The notes: generated by a model not told the origin, from the letters alone. Positions 1-10,664 are shown, counted from the first letter of the stretch. The stretch: DNA of 64,000 nt from Ailurus styani (GCA_002007465.1 LNAC01000340.1:1830126-1894125), one strand, 5' to 3'. Numbers and translations are program-made.

Positions 1-75
1 TCGATCCCAGGACCCTGAGATCATGACCTGGGCCGAAAGCAGAGGCTTTAACCCACTGAGCCACCCAGGTGCCCT
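1..75 (-). mobile_element. Can-SINE, head only, cut by the window edge
   Basis: The reverse complement reads as the tRNA-related head of a carnivoran SINE (cacctgggtggctcagtggg, then ttaaagcctctgc). The body and A-rich tail lie left of position 1. The 'gtgggttaaagcctctgc' variant suggests a mustelid-type subfamily. No protein is encoded. Confidence 0.93.
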
Positions 76-104
76 GGAAGAACACTTTGAACTTGCTTGT
101 CTAT

Positions 105-188
105 GTTATATTCTATTCTATTATAATAGAATTATATTACATGTTGTATTATATATTATATTATATATATTCTACATTATATTTACTG
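105..188. repeat. AT-rich low-complexity tract
   Basis: This is a run of tata/attat words with almost no G or C, directly beyond the SINE head. The weak open frame crossing it is a product of composition. Confidence 0.8.
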
Positions 189-282
189 TAATACGAATCA
201 CTTCCTTCTCTACCATGCCATTACACATGAGATGTTGTACAATAATATCATTTATTACACTTTATTATAGTTATTTTTAGCA

Positions 283-398
283 TCTCATTAGACTGTGAAA
301 TCCTTGAAGCCATCTCCAGCACCTAGCAAAGTCTTCACAAATGTTTGTTGCAGAAATGGATGGATGGAGGAATGAATTTTGTGTGATACCTTGCATTT
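283..398 (+). mobile_element. L2 3'-end fragment
   Basis: The pattern 'tagactgtgaaatccttgaag ... cagcacctagcaaag ... aaatgtttgttg ... gaatgaat' follows the remembered L2 LINE 3' end in order, with the divergence expected of an old copy. Confidence 0.65.
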
Positions 399-1129
399 CA
401 AATATACTTCCATTTACATTATTTCATGTAATCGTCACGTGATTTGGTGAATTGTTGTTATTAACAAGTTTACAAATTCTACTTGGAGATGTAATGGTCT
501 TTTGTGGAAAAATGCTTTGAGACACTTGACATAGGTGGAAAATCTTGAAGGGAGAAATGTTGACCCCAACAACAGAGAAGGGAAAGCATCCTGACCCTGG
601 GCATGAGACAAGGAAATGAGTAAAGAGAAGAGGAACCAGAGGAAAAGAGTGGGAGGACCCACTAAGAGAGGAGGACTAGGTCTAGGGGAGGCAAAGAGCC
701 CGTGAGACCCTTGTAGTGGGGTGGATGACTGAAGGGCATCTTAGAGACCATCTGCGGCCTGCTACTGTTTTGAAGTTGATCAAATTTCTGCCATGGCTAC
801 CCCTCATCTCTTGCCTCCGTAACTAAACCAAAACCAAAATAAAAGCAAAAAAAGAAGACATTTTGTTTGATTCTACTAATCTTACTGTTGCTACTTTGTA
901 AGAGGGCATTTTGGAACTCTCAGAAGGGACCCAACTTCACATTCACACCCAGCTTTACATTCACACCTGATGTGGCACAGAGCAGAGTTGGCGTGTGAGG
1001 AGACTGGAGATCAGAATTCAGACAGTCAGATGAACTGGGGGAGGGGTGTGCTGTGGAAGGAGAGGAGAGAGCTTTAAGCCTGTTTTTCTACTATCTCACT
1101 GATTGGCCCCAGCTTCCATCTGGGCTTAA
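399..1129. other. Mostly unique non-coding DNA
   Basis: Positions about 400-500 may be a very degraded antisense MIR (a 'ttacattatttcatgtaat' pattern), but I cannot confirm it. The rest shows no recognisable repeat, exon or RNA gene. A 75-codon antisense frame at 435-662 has no supporting motif. Confidence 0.5.
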
Positions 1130-1200
1130 TCCATGAAGAAACAGAGGCCCAGAGAGGTTAAGTGCCTTGCCCAAGATCACACAAATAGCAGCTGGTAGAA
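1130..1200 (-). mobile_element. MIR SINE fragment, antisense
   Basis: 'gaagaaacagaggcccagag' followed by 'gttaagtgccttgcccaaga' and 'tcacacaaatagcagctgg' is the classic reverse-strand core of MIR. Confidence 0.88.
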
Positions 1201-2145
1201 AGAGAATCTAATTAAATTCAGAACCTTGCTTCCCTTGTATCTTGATGCTACAACACAAAGATTACTGTCACCCCTTGACAAGGTAGAAGTCGGGGCTGGT
1301 GCTATTTTGGAGAGCTCATCTTTTGGATGACAGGAGCCAAGGCACAGGACTGTCTCCCTGTCTTTCTCACCTTGGTAGACACTGTTGCAGTTTTCCTGAC
1401 TGCTATGGCTGGACCCTGGAGGACAGCAGGAAAACTGCAAACCCCCGATCTCTCTTTCCCTTGGGACAAGAAGTATGCCTCTCCCAAAACCTCTAATGCT
1501 AGCTCTAACCTCACAGAGATGGGAAGAAGTGAGTGCAGGAGGGCTTGGCACCCTGCCGGCCAGAGAATGGCCAGTGGAGCAAACTTGACAAGCAGAGGCC
1601 CCCATTACATCTGTCAGAGGCCCTCACACACACGTGGGCTTTACAAGGAGCAGGCCCCTCTGAGGGAAACCTGGGTCAGTGTGATAGAAAGTATCCCCAC
1701 CTATCTGCCTGCCTCTCAACACCCTGGCCCCACACCAGCCAAAGCACAAGCCATGTTCCAGGAGTTATCAAGCTACTGCAAGCCCCACCTGCCTTCCGTC
1801 TGGCCCAGTCACTGCCATGGTCACAACCTGGCCAACTAGACAGCAAGAGGCCTGAAAGGCTAAAACTTGATGTAGATTTTGGCAGCATCTTCTGTATGCT
1901 CCTCTGGCTCAGCTCTGCACACAGTAGGTGCAGGACTCAGCGCTTTCTTTGAAAAACTTTTGGTGAATGAATCTACCCAGCTCCAACCTGGAGTGATTTG
2001 AGGAATTCTCATTCCTCCCCTCCCATCCACTCCTCTTTTTCCAGCAGATGCTTGAAATCCTACAAATCCTCATCAAGACTTAAATATCTCTTAACTGAAG
2101 AACTACTAAAAAAGGTTTTTTTAATCAGTTATTTATAGCTTGTAA
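1201..2145. other. Unique non-coding DNA with a weak L2/MIR tail
   Basis: Open frames run on both strands (170 codons on + at 1327-1839, 142 codons on - at 1177-1605). They overlap one another, the antisense one runs into the MIR, and neither shows a domain, splice pattern or codon-position bias. Positions 1900-1972 ('cacacagtaggtgcaggact ... ggtgaatgaatc') resemble an L2/MIR 3' tail. Confidence 0.55.
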
Positions 2146-2147
2146 TA

Positions 2148-2337
2148 ACTGACATTTAGTTTGTATTAGGCACCTACTGTGTTATAAGTACTTTATATAC
2201 ATCATCTCAGATCCTCACCATCACCTTACAAAGTGGGTATTATAACTGTAGCCACCAGGGCTCAGAGGATGAAAGTCACACAGTTAATAAATTGGAAGAG
2301 AGGTGTTTGAACCCATGGAGCTTCTGGCTCTAATGCC
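2148..2337 (-). mobile_element. MIR SINE, antisense
   Basis: Ordered landmarks are 'ggcacctactgtgttataag', 'catcatctcagatcctcacc', 'gggtattataactgtag', 'ctcagaggatgaaagtcaca' and 'gaacccatggagcttctggc'. They match most of an antisense MIR. Confidence 0.85.
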
Positions 2338-2476
2338 CATGTATGGTCCACCTCACTGTACAGCTGCTAAGGGAGATTTGTACATGGCTGAGAAGAGGAG
2401 AATCTGAATTTGCTGTGGGCTTGCAGGGTGATGGGGGTCACCACTGAGAAAGCAAAAAGATGAAGAGCTGCTCCCC

Positions 2477-2812
2477 AGAGGTTCTTAACTTAAGGTCATG
2501 GACTTTCAAAGCATCTGTGAGCAGAGTTCAGGAGACCATGAAGTTGGGGGACATTTTTATCTTTATCTCTACTAATTCTAGTTTCTACTAGAATTCTAAC
2601 TGAAATGTATTCAATTTTAAATGTGGACAATACACCACAAGAGCATGAGAAGTTCCTGTGACTGTGCATGAAGTGAGATCACAAATTTTTCTTATCACTT
2701 TATAGGTGTCACTGCTTTTCAAAACACGGTTTAGACTCATTGCCACTTTGAAATTACAGTAGTTATTAGATGTGCTGCTAACTCTCATTATGTAATATGT
2801 TAATAAAGAATG
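2477..2812 (+). mobile_element. Old hAT-type DNA transposon fossil
   Basis: It begins 'aggttcttaacttaaggtca tgga' and later has 'ccatgaagttgggggacatt', 'ctaactgaaatgtattcaat', 'gacaatacaccacaa' and 'ctttgaaattacagtagtta'. This series recalls a non-autonomous hAT-Charlie relative common in mammals. The family name is uncertain. Confidence 0.5.
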
Positions 2813-3084
2813 GTGCTATGGGGAAAAGTAGGGGATTTTAAATATTCTTTTTGTTGTATTTCAATATAATTGGCTACTTCTATAACCCTACGTGCTTTGT
2901 TTTATGCATTTAGGAGTCATATTCTATTCTGAGAGGTGTCTACAGGCTTCAACAAATTGCCAAAGGATCAATGGCACAGGAAAAATAAGTTCTTGTTAAG
3001 AAAGTCAAAGGTACGGTTTGCCAACTTTAAAATTATACCATACTCTACCCCTTCCACATATGTTTTATTAAATGCAGTCTTGGA
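2813..3084. other. Unique AT-rich DNA
   Basis: I see no repeat, exon or RNA gene in this stretch. Confidence 0.5.
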
Positions 3085-3195
3085 TCATCAACGAGATACC
3101 TGGGAGTTTTGTTAAAATGTAGATTTCCAGGACACCCATCTAAACCACAAAAGCAGACTCTTGAGGTTAGAACCTAGTAGAGCTGCCCAGTGTGG
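3085..3195 (+). mobile_element. Possible MER5-type DNA transposon remnant
   Basis: 'gatacctgggagttttgtta aaatgtagatttccagg' resembles the MER5 stretch 'cacctgggaacttgttagaaatgcaaattct'. The remainder is poorly conserved. Confidence 0.4.
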
Positions 3196-3397
3196 TAGAG
3201 CTGCATGCGTGTGGCCCTTGGGCTGCGTGGCTTAGAGTGCGCTGGACCCCGTTTGCCAGGTGGGAATAGCCTGCAGGCTCTGGTAATTTCTAAAACCTCT
3301 AAAGTTTCTCACGAAAAAAGAAATGCTTTTTTAAAAATCACTGCATGGGAGTTTTTTGTGTTTTTGTGGGCTTTTTCTTTTTTCACATTTTAGTGGG

Positions 3398-3853
3398 TAT
3401 ATTAGTTTCTTAGGGCTGTGAAAAAATATCAATAACTGAAATGGTTAAAACAACAAATTTATTCTCTCACAGTTCTGGAGCCCACGGGTTTGAAGTCAAG
3501 GTGTCAGAAGGATGGGTTCCTTCGGGGGATTCTGATGGACAATCTGTCCCATGGCTTATCTGCTAGCTTCTGATGGTTGTTGGCCATCCTTGGTATTCCT
3601 GAGCTGGTAGATGCATCACTCCACCTTCTGTCTCCATCTTCATATGGCATTCTCCCCCATGGGTTTCTGTGTCTGTGTGTGGAAGTTTTTCTCTTCTTAT
3701 AAGGACACGAATCATAATTGATTTAGGGTCCACCCTAATCCAATATGATCTCAACTTGATTACATCTGCAGAGATCTTATTCCAAATAATATCACATTCA
3801 CAGTTTCTGGGTGGACATGAATTTGGGGGTGGGGCACTATTCAACCCAGTACA
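3398..3853 (-). mobile_element. MLT1-type (ERVL-MaLR) solitary LTR, antisense
   Basis: It opens 'tatattagtttcttagggct', then 'gttaaaacaacaaatttatt ctctcacagttctgg', 'tgatggttgttggccatcct', 'tgcatcactccaccttctgt', 'cttataaggacacg', 'ccaccctaatccaatatgat' and 'cttgattacatctgcagaga', and ends 'caacccagtaca'. This is the antisense order of an MLT1-class LTR, essentially full length. No internal retroviral sequence flanks it. The open frames inside are by-products. Confidence 0.82.
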
Positions 3854-3923
3854 GGGGGGATTTTTTTTTTTTAATACTTAGGACTAATCTTCCTCTCATC
3901 CCCAGGAGAAAACTATTAATCTA

Positions 3924-4312
3924 AAACAGCAGTTCTCAAACCGTAAGAGACTCTTAATCTCACGAAACAAATTGAGGGTTACTGGGGCGTGGGGGTGTAG
4001 GGATAGGGTGGATGGGTTATGGACATTGGGGAGGGTTTGCTATGGTGAGTGCTGTGAAATGTTTAAGCCTGATGATTCACAGACCTGTACCCCTGGGGCA
4101 AATAATACATTATATGTTAAGAAAAAAATAAAAAATAAATAAATAAAACAACAGTTCTCAAAGCATGATGTCTAGGACCAGCTTCTCCTGATAACTCATT
4201 AGAAATGCTAATGATCAGGCCTCTAGAATCAGTGCTCTGGGATGGGTCCAGTGATCTGTGTTTCAACAAGTCCCACGAAAACTCTGATGCCTGTTCAAGT
4301 TTGAGAACTTGA
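3924..4312 (+). mobile_element. MER5-type hAT element, split by an L1
   Basis: The terminal repeat 'cagcagttctcaaa' (about 3927-3940) and, after the L1, 'acagttctcaaagcatgatg' through 'ctcattagaaatgctaatga', 'gatctgtgtttcaacaagtc' and 'aagtttgagaactt' match a MER5A-like element. The 203-bp L1 piece sits just inside its left end, so the DNA transposon is the older of the two. Confidence 0.75.
3941..4143 (+). mobile_element. L1 3' end (carnivoran type), 5'-truncated
   Basis: 'gtaagagactcttaatctca', 'aaattgagggttactgg', 'tgggttatggacattgggga', 'gtgagtgctgtgaaatg' and 'gattcacagacctgtacccc' followed by an A-rich tail are the typical carnivoran L1 3' UTR. It is flanked by a 19-bp target-site duplication with one mismatch (3922-3940 and 4144-4162). 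Confidence 0.92.
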
Positions 4313-5101
4313 ACTATAGGTCTACGAGCAGAGCAGAGTGTATGCAATAAGGATGATCTTCCCTTCAGGTTGAATCATCCATTCATCCCAGAAACAACTT
4401 AGAAGACAGTGAGCCAGCTACTGGAGACCCAGCCACGTTCAAATCACAGCCTCTATGCACAAGGAACTTACACGCTGATGGTGAGACCCGCACACAAGAC
4501 TGGACAACTGATGAACCAGGTTGAACCACACATAATGATTAGTAAGAATTCATGACTCACGCAACTGGCAATTTCACATGATTCGCCCTAAAAAAAGCAC
4601 AGGGTCTCCAGGGGTGCCACGGAAGTTTCCCAGCAGACACGCTTACATGTCCTGACTGGAGAAATTACTCTTCAAGGGCTGATTGAACCATGAAGGGAGG
4701 GAAGCGCTGATGGAGGTGCTCTGAGGTGTACATGCTGGAAAAGGGCTGGGGGGCTTCTGCAGGATGGGGCTTCCACAGACCCTGCACAGTCCAAGCAGGC
4801 CTTAGATCCTACTCTCACTACAAGCCACTCCACCACAGTCACTTTGGTCTCAACTAAGTGAAGCTACATCTAGATATAGGCACGAAGAAATCAAAACCCC
4901 CGAGCAAGTTCCAGCTGGACTTCTGATGCCTCCTCTTCACCTGTGAGGACTAGGCTAACTTCTCCATTGTGCAGGTAGGCGCAATGCCAGGACCCACCAT
5001 ACCTTCAAGGACCCAGAAAAAATTTGTTATTTTTTAAAATTCAAAGAAAAAAATAAATGAACTTTTCAGATTGAATAAGATATTAATTTGGTTATTACAT
5101 C
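4313..5101. other. Unique non-coding DNA
   Basis: No repeat family, exon or RNA gene is recognisable. Confidence 0.5.
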
Positions 5102-5114
5102 AGAAAAAAAAATG

Positions 5115-5308
5115 AGGTGCATCTGGGTGGCTCAGTGGGTTAAAGCCTCTGCCTTCAGCTCAGGTCATGATCTCGGGGTCCTGGGATCGAGCCCCACATC
5201 GGGCACCCTGCTCGGCAGGGAGCCTGCTTCCTCCTCTCTCTCTGCCTGCCTCTCTGCCTACTTGTAATCTCTCTCTCTGTCAAATAAATAAATAAAATAC
5301 TAAAAAAA
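5115..5308 (+). mobile_element. Can-SINE, full length
   Basis: Head 'gcatctgggtggctcagtgg', then 'gttaaagcctctgccttcag', 'ggtcatgatctcggggtcct', a CT-rich body and an (AAATA)n/A-rich tail. Near-identical A-rich target duplications of 13-14 bp lie at about 5102-5115 and 5309-5321. This is a recent mustelid-type copy. Confidence 0.95.
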
Positions 5309-5462
5309 AGAAAAAAAATGAAATATTTAGGACCCTTCAAAATCCATTACTTTGTTTTCACATGTTTTTATGGAGGAAGTTGCCCAAAAAACCAAGATTG
5401 CCTCAGACTCCCAGAAGTCAAAACATGGCCCTGAGTGAGGAGACTTCCTATAGTGAAGGTTA

Positions 5463-5562
5463 GAGGCCATGTCTACTGAGTGCCAGGTACTGGCCCAGTT
5501 GTTGAGGAGACTGAGATAAGCACACTCCAGTCCTGTCCTCAGGGATGGGGAGGCTATGGGCA
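5463..5562 (-). mobile_element. L2 3' end, antisense (weak)
   Basis: 'tctactgagtgccaggtact ggcccag' and 'cagtcctgtcctcagggat' follow the order of an antisense L2 3' end. The copy is quite diverged. Confidence 0.45.
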
Positions 5563-5609
5563 TTGTCTCAGAGCTCACAGTTTTCTGGCAATAGCCACGC
5601 TTTGGGAGC

Positions 5610-5750
5610 CAACTCTAGGCAAGGCTGTACCCTAAGTGCCTGACACGTGTTATTGTCATAGGACAATTCATCCTCACAATATCACTGCCCTAAGGGGATG
5701 TATATCTCACTTTAAAGGAGAAACTGAGCCTCAGAGAGGCTCAAGATGGA
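5610..5750 (-). mobile_element. MIR SINE fragment, antisense
   Basis: 'attcatcctcacaatatcac', 'ctttaaaggagaaactgagc' and 'ctcagagaggctcaagatgg' match the antisense MIR core. Confidence 0.65.
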
Positions 5751-6429
5751 GGAGCTGGAGTGATGACAAACTCACGGAGAAGAGGCTTTGTCTTATTCTC
5801 CTAGAGGAAACTCAAAGAACTAAAAGGTTATTTTTCTCCTTTTCTGAGCAAATAGCCAAAGAGAAAATCTAACACAATTTAACCTTTGTTCGTCTTGTTT
5901 GAAGAAAGGCTGAAAGAGATGAGTTAATTTTCACCTGAAGGTAGGAAGACAGAGGGGAGGTGGCTGAACCTGAGGTGTTTTGTGTCTCACCTGAGGGCAA
6001 GGGCAGTAGTTTGAGCGCCTCTGAGGGCAGAGATTTGCAACATAGGATGAGGATGGGGATGACTTAGGGGTGTCCTAGGGAAAACTTGAGGCCCCCTGAC
6101 CAGGCTTAGGATGGAGGGAATTAGGAGACTCCCTTCAAAATGGCGCTTGAAGACCATGAGCAAGGATTTCTCCACAGTGGACCCATCCCTAGAAACTTGC
6201 CCTCAATCTTGCTGACTTACCTAATTCCCAAGGAAGAGAGACAAAACCCTTATCACCACCCCTCAAAAAAAAAGGCATAACTAAGAATGGGTTTCCCAGC
6301 AGTCCTGGCAGGTGCAGAACCAAGCCAGACTTACTTGCTCTAGAAAAAATAAAGAAAACGTGACCCTGCTCACACCCAAGTGTCTTGGAGCAAATCCACA
6401 CAGGTCCCACCCAGCTGGGGAGCAGCCGT
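5751..6429. other. Unique non-coding DNA
   Basis: No repeat, exon or RNA gene is recognised. Short antisense frames at 5987-6175 and 6189-6452 have no support. Confidence 0.5.
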
Positions 6430-7165
6430 ATTGGGAATTTAATGTGCCCCATCCTCCCCCTCCAGCGCCACCATCCTAGTAGGGCATCTATTCCTTTCCC
6501 GCTAACAGCATCATTTCTAGCTCAGGTTAGTGGAGGCACGATGCAGCTGGCCAAAGTGCAATAATTAACTCAACTGTGCCTGAAAGAGGATAACAATAAT
6601 TTATATTTCTCCACCACCCTCCATCCCCCCACGAGCTTTCCAAATTTTTTGGCCATGACTCACCTCCGCTACTGCTGTGGGGTAGCTTGGAGGGAGAGGA
6701 CGCACTCACAACACACCGAATTTAGGCAGAACATGAAAGAAAAACACCCCAGCTAATTACAAGAGGATCGCTCCCTGTCACGCGCAGTCCAGCTGACTTC
6801 ATGCCTGGGCGGCAGAAATGCGATAAAACTCCCAAGTTGGTCCTTATATTTTTCAGAGTCAGATTGCTCAGCCATGATCTCACAGTCGTGCGCCCCAGCC
6901 AGTGGCCCTGAGCCAGTCTTTGAAATATGACCTAAGAGGGGGCTGGTGATGGAGTGGCCATTGCTGGAACAGTTTGCCAATGAGGTCTCATCCTTCTCGG
7001 GGTACCCAGAAAGGCCTCCCTGCCAACAGCTGCCTGTTGACCCAGTGGCCAGGCCACCTGACAGCCCCTGAATAGCACCGATAGCATCTCAGAAACAGTC
7101 CCCTCTTTCTCAACTGCTACAGTGATTCCCTCTGTACTAGCCATTTGGCATTTAGCCACACTTGC
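6430..7165. other. Repeat-free block, possible conserved non-coding element
   Basis: No repeat signature is visible. It keeps several CpGs (for example 'gatcgctccctgtcacgcgc') and homeodomain-like AT cores ('aataattaactcaac', 'gctaattac'). The reverse of 6559-6573 resembles an HNF1 half-palindrome. Regulatory function is inference only; it needs cross-species alignment. Confidence 0.3.
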
Positions 7166-7214
7166 TCCTAGATTCCTGTTCTAACCCATTCAATCACCAA
7201 ATGTCTACTTGGAG

Positions 7215-7355
7215 GCATGAGAGCACTGTGGCTGAGATTGCAGGTTATGGATGAAAACCACAAGTTTGTATTTCACATCTTGCCATTACCAGCTGCATGA
7301 AGTCGGGCAAATTTCAGTTCAAGTTTCAAGTTTCATTTCCTCATTTGTCACCAGG
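7215..7355 (+). mobile_element. MIR SINE, sense (diverged)
   Basis: 'gcattaccagctgcatgaag'-like sequence at about 7283-7303, followed by 'tcgggcaaatttcagttc' and 'tttcatttcctcatttgtca', parallels MIR 'ttactagctgtgtgacc...gggcaag...tttcctcatctgtaa'. Confidence 0.6.
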
Positions 7356-7807
7356 AGGAAATCTCATATATTCCGTGTGGGGTGTGATAAAGGGATTGAT
7401 TGGTGCCTGACGGTAGTGAAGGCAACAAATTTTAGATGACACCCTACTACCACCAATGGCTATCTTCCCAGTGGGGTGGACACCCATATAAGAGTCCTTC
7501 CAGTTTCAGAAAGACTCGCATGTTCTGGTTTGGTGGTCCCTCTGATGGATGGTTTCTGATGGTTCCAAGCTTTGGGATCCTGGAATAGCTTTAGAAGCAA
7601 GTCTGGTGATTCTTAGCTCCCTGTGTGTGACCAAATCATTTCATGATGATAATTTCAGGAAAAAAAGGAGCACTTCTGGCATCAGTTCATACTCTCAAAA
7701 TATATAATTTCTCTTCAAGAGTTAATATAGAAAGCTCTACAACCCAGCTCCCCAGGTTCTCCCTGTTCAACTTGATGAGTTGTGAGAGTGCACGGGGGTA
7801 TCTAGTG
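7356..7807. other. Unique non-coding DNA
   Basis: Nothing recognisable; no exon-like structure. Confidence 0.5.
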
Positions 7808-7940
7808 TCAAGAGATGAAGTGAGCACTGGACTTGGAGGCAGGAGCTCTGGTTTAAGTCCCAGCTCTGTCACTTTCTAGCTGTGTGATCTTCAAGAAGTC
7901 ACTCACCCTGTATGAGCCCCAGTTTCTTTATCTGTTTACA
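7808..7940 (+). mobile_element. MIR SINE, sense
   Basis: 'actggacttggaggcaggag', 'gtttaagtcccagctctgtc', 'actttctagctgtgtgatct' and 'agtttctttatctg' are in MIR order and well preserved. Open frames here are MIR-derived. Confidence 0.9.
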
Positions 7941-9170
7941 AGTTTATCAAAGTTTATCTTCCAACGTAAAGATCAAATGCAAACATGGAAGAAGAGCGTA
8001 TTGTGCCATTCTAAGTACGAGAAACAAAATTGCCTGTAGGACCTACTCCTCTGCAAAGAAGTCACCCCCTACTTCTGTGTATTTCAATTTAAATCCACAA
8101 TTGTTGCATCAACATTGAATTAGAGACACGAAAAAGATGGATTTTAGGGCTCTGTCCCCAAGAATCCCTCAGACAGGATAAGAAATGTATCCCCTTCAAG
8201 TCACCTCACCAAAAAACCGCCTTGAACTGATTAGAAACCATACTCCATGCCTTTCATGGGTACCAAACCCTCTGCAAGTTACTGACAGGTGAGCTTTCCA
8301 TGATACTTTGGTTCACCCACTCCTGGGTCACCTGGGATGCCATGGATTCATGAGCAAGCACCTTCCCTGGTTCCACAGAAATGCTTCTTGCCTCTAGAAT
8401 GTCATCTTTATTAAAGATATGGAAAACCCCAGGGAGAGGAAACACTGTGTGGGGCAGGTAGTTTTCCACCACTTTCTGGTTGCCCTTCCGCATTTCCCCT
8501 CCTACAACCAGTCATCTCCTTGTGTTACATCAAGTGTCCCACCCACCTCAGCTCTCCTGGGCTCGGCATCTGCTGCTGAAGACAAGGTACCGAGACACGT
8601 TCCCAACAAACATGAGTTTTACCCAATAGGAATTCTCATGTCAGAATCTTAGCAGGCAATACCCAGAGCCACTTGAGTATGGGTACACCAGCCTGGTAAT
8701 GGGGATCTGGGTGGGAATAGGAATGGCACACTCTCCAGACACCTTGGGACCACTTAGCTTAAGAAAAGGAAATGTCTATGGAGAAGAGCCTGGATCTACA
8801 AAGGTTTGCCACTAGGTTTAGAGTTGGGGTCTCAGCAAACAATTCAGGGTTGCTTGGTCTTCTTTTGTTCTATGAACATTTATTTCCATAGAGACTGATC
8901 CTGGAGGGGTTCAAGTACAAATGAACCCCTGACTTGACACCACCCTAGTTTCATCTCCACGTGCAGCACCAGCAGCAACACCTCATTTTGACATCCCTTC
9001 TCTGAGACAGAATCCTAAAAAAGACAAAAGAACCACATACTCCTCACTGTCCATGAAATCAGCGTTCCTAAGTCATGAGTCAAAGTGGAGCACACTTGAC
9101 AGGCATCCCTCAGGAAGCCCTCTCCAGAACACTCTCTATGCACGGGGGCATGCGGAGACCTGACTACAAT
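7941..9170. other. Unique non-coding DNA
   Basis: I see no repeat family or coding exon. Overlapping short frames on both strands at 8254-8652 are unsupported. Confidence 0.5.
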
Positions 9171-9288
9171 GAGGAGAAAAGGAAGAAAAGAAAAGAAAAG
9201 AAAAGAAAAGAAAAGAAAAGAAAAGAAAAGAAAAGAAAAGAAAAGAGAAAAGGAAAGGAAAGAAAAGAAAAGAAAAAAGAAAAGAAAG
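9171..9288 (+). repeat. 118-nt all-purine tract with (AAAAG)n
   Basis: There is no C or T on the + strand from 9171 to 9288. The core, about 9186-9246, is an uninterrupted AAAAG pentanucleotide array of roughly 12 units, followed by degenerate GGAAA/GAAAA units. The lysine-rich frame across it is low-complexity, not a gene. Confidence 0.97.
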
Positions 9289-9419
9289 CACCAAACTTTT
9301 TCATTTAGCGAGGTTGATTCTTAAATAAAAAATTCTTAATCTTTTGGTTAAACTACATAAATTGATTGCAAATGCCCCATTCAAAAAAAATATATATATA
9401 TATGGAAAACCAGTACATA

Positions 9420-9770
9420 CTTCTATCCCCAATATGCTGCTTCGGCCATCCTGTCAGGTCGCATTGGACCAAATAAGGAGAAAAAGGAATCCAACATCTT
9501 TGAAAAGAAAGCTGAGAAGGTGAAGGGGGCCTGGGGAAAAAAAAAAGGCTGAGGTAGGGGGAGAAAACTGGGGAAAATTGGAAGTGACAGAAGTTTCCAG
9601 AGAAAGAGATGAAGATAACGGAAGCCAAAGCCAGGGCCGGCATGACCAGAAACGAGGTGGCCAGGCTGATGAGCAGGAAACAGATACCGGCTACCCTCCT
9701 GGAGGGAAGACACACCGATAGAGAGCTATGGCTGCTCCAAAGATTCAAGATAAATCTCTAGGTGTGAAGG
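9420..9770. other. Unidentified segment with coding-like texture
   Basis: On the - strand, 9590-9715 reads as a hydrophobic, membrane-helix-like stretch (about R-V-A-G-I-C-F-L-L-I-S-L) with many C/G third positions. It follows a pyrimidine-rich stretch ending in CAG, like a splice acceptor. The + strand has an equally long hydrophilic frame. I do not recognise the product. The frame runs into poly-pyrimidine DNA without a clear donor, so this may be chance or a retrocopy fragment. Confidence 0.2.
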
Positions 9771-10464
9771 GCTAGCAGGGGAGAACGAGGTAACGGAGGC
9801 TCTGTTTCTGTGAATACCCCACGGTAAGAGGATGTCTGGAAATGTGGTGCCAGATGCACAGGAGACTGCCAAATTCCCACCAGGAGAGGGGAAGCTGAAT
9901 GTCAGCCTCTGGGAGCCAGGCCTGTGCTTCGCCTGTCAGTGGGACTTCTACTCGGGCAGAGATGGCTTAGCCCACTCCCTTTGAGGAGGGGAGCTTTGTC
10001 CAACTGCTCCTCCGGCCAATGGAATTTAGGCCATCTGGAGTGCCAATTGGAGCAGATCTGCTGGCCATCTAGAATAAAATCAAAAACCAAACCAAGGGGA
10101 TGGTGCTGGCCTAGCGGACAAGCAGATGCCCGGAGCTCTCTGTTCAGCACATCCTGACACCTGGCCCCTGGGGCAGCTGGACCAGCTCCACAGCTCACCT
10201 GCTGGGCCCTTGCAGGCTTGGCCTGGCAGGGCAGAACATCCAGGAGAAGGGTTGTAGGGCCAGCCCCTGAGTTAGGGGAAAGATGGCCTGAGCTACAGTG
10301 CTGCACAGATTGTTCCATGGCCAACCTTCTCACCCAGTTTCCTTCAAATTTCATCTGTTCACTCATCCCTTCATTCCCTTCATTCATTCCACGTATAGAG
10401 CAGACGCTACTTCCTATCGCAGGCTCAAGAGTCAGTAAAGCTGGGCTTGTCCCATAGTTCTCCT
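9771..10464. other. Unique DNA crossed by a long antisense frame
   Basis: A 243-codon antisense frame (9902-10633) spans this stretch and continues into the MIR at its right. The opposite strand is open in two pieces. There is no domain or codon signal, so I do not call a gene. Confidence 0.45.
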
Positions 10465-10664
10465 CGGAAGCTGCGTGCCCACAGATGGGTAACACAACCT
10501 CTCTGTAGACTCTGTTCTTTCCTGTGCTGCAGAAAGACGATAGAAAATGATCTCGATGAGTTGTCATGAGGAGTAGATGAGGTAGAGCATTCTGCCCAAA
10601 GCCTGAACAAGGTAAATGTTTCATAAACTGCAACTCTTGTCACTATTAGTATTATTATCTCTGT
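10465..10664 (+). mobile_element. MIR SINE, sense
   Basis: 'aacctctctgtagactctgt', 'gatgagttgtcatgaggagt', 'cctgaacaaggtaaatgttt' and 'cactattagtattatta' follow the second half of MIR through its 3' end. Confidence 0.7.

Noticed and set aside
1327..1839. 170-codon + frame
   Set aside because: Overlapping frames on both strands, no recognisable domain, and composition-driven openness.
5115..5190. tRNA-like sequence at SINE heads (here and in the other copies)
   Set aside because: These are tRNA-derived Can-SINE heads with diverged sequence, flanked by target duplications; they are not functional tRNA genes.
9075..9308. Lysine-rich frame
   Set aside because: It is the translation of the (AAAAG)n purine tract.
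9902..10633. 243-codon antisense frame, the longest in the window
   Set aside because: It runs into a MIR, is matched by long frames on the other strand, and shows no domain, codon bias or splice structure.
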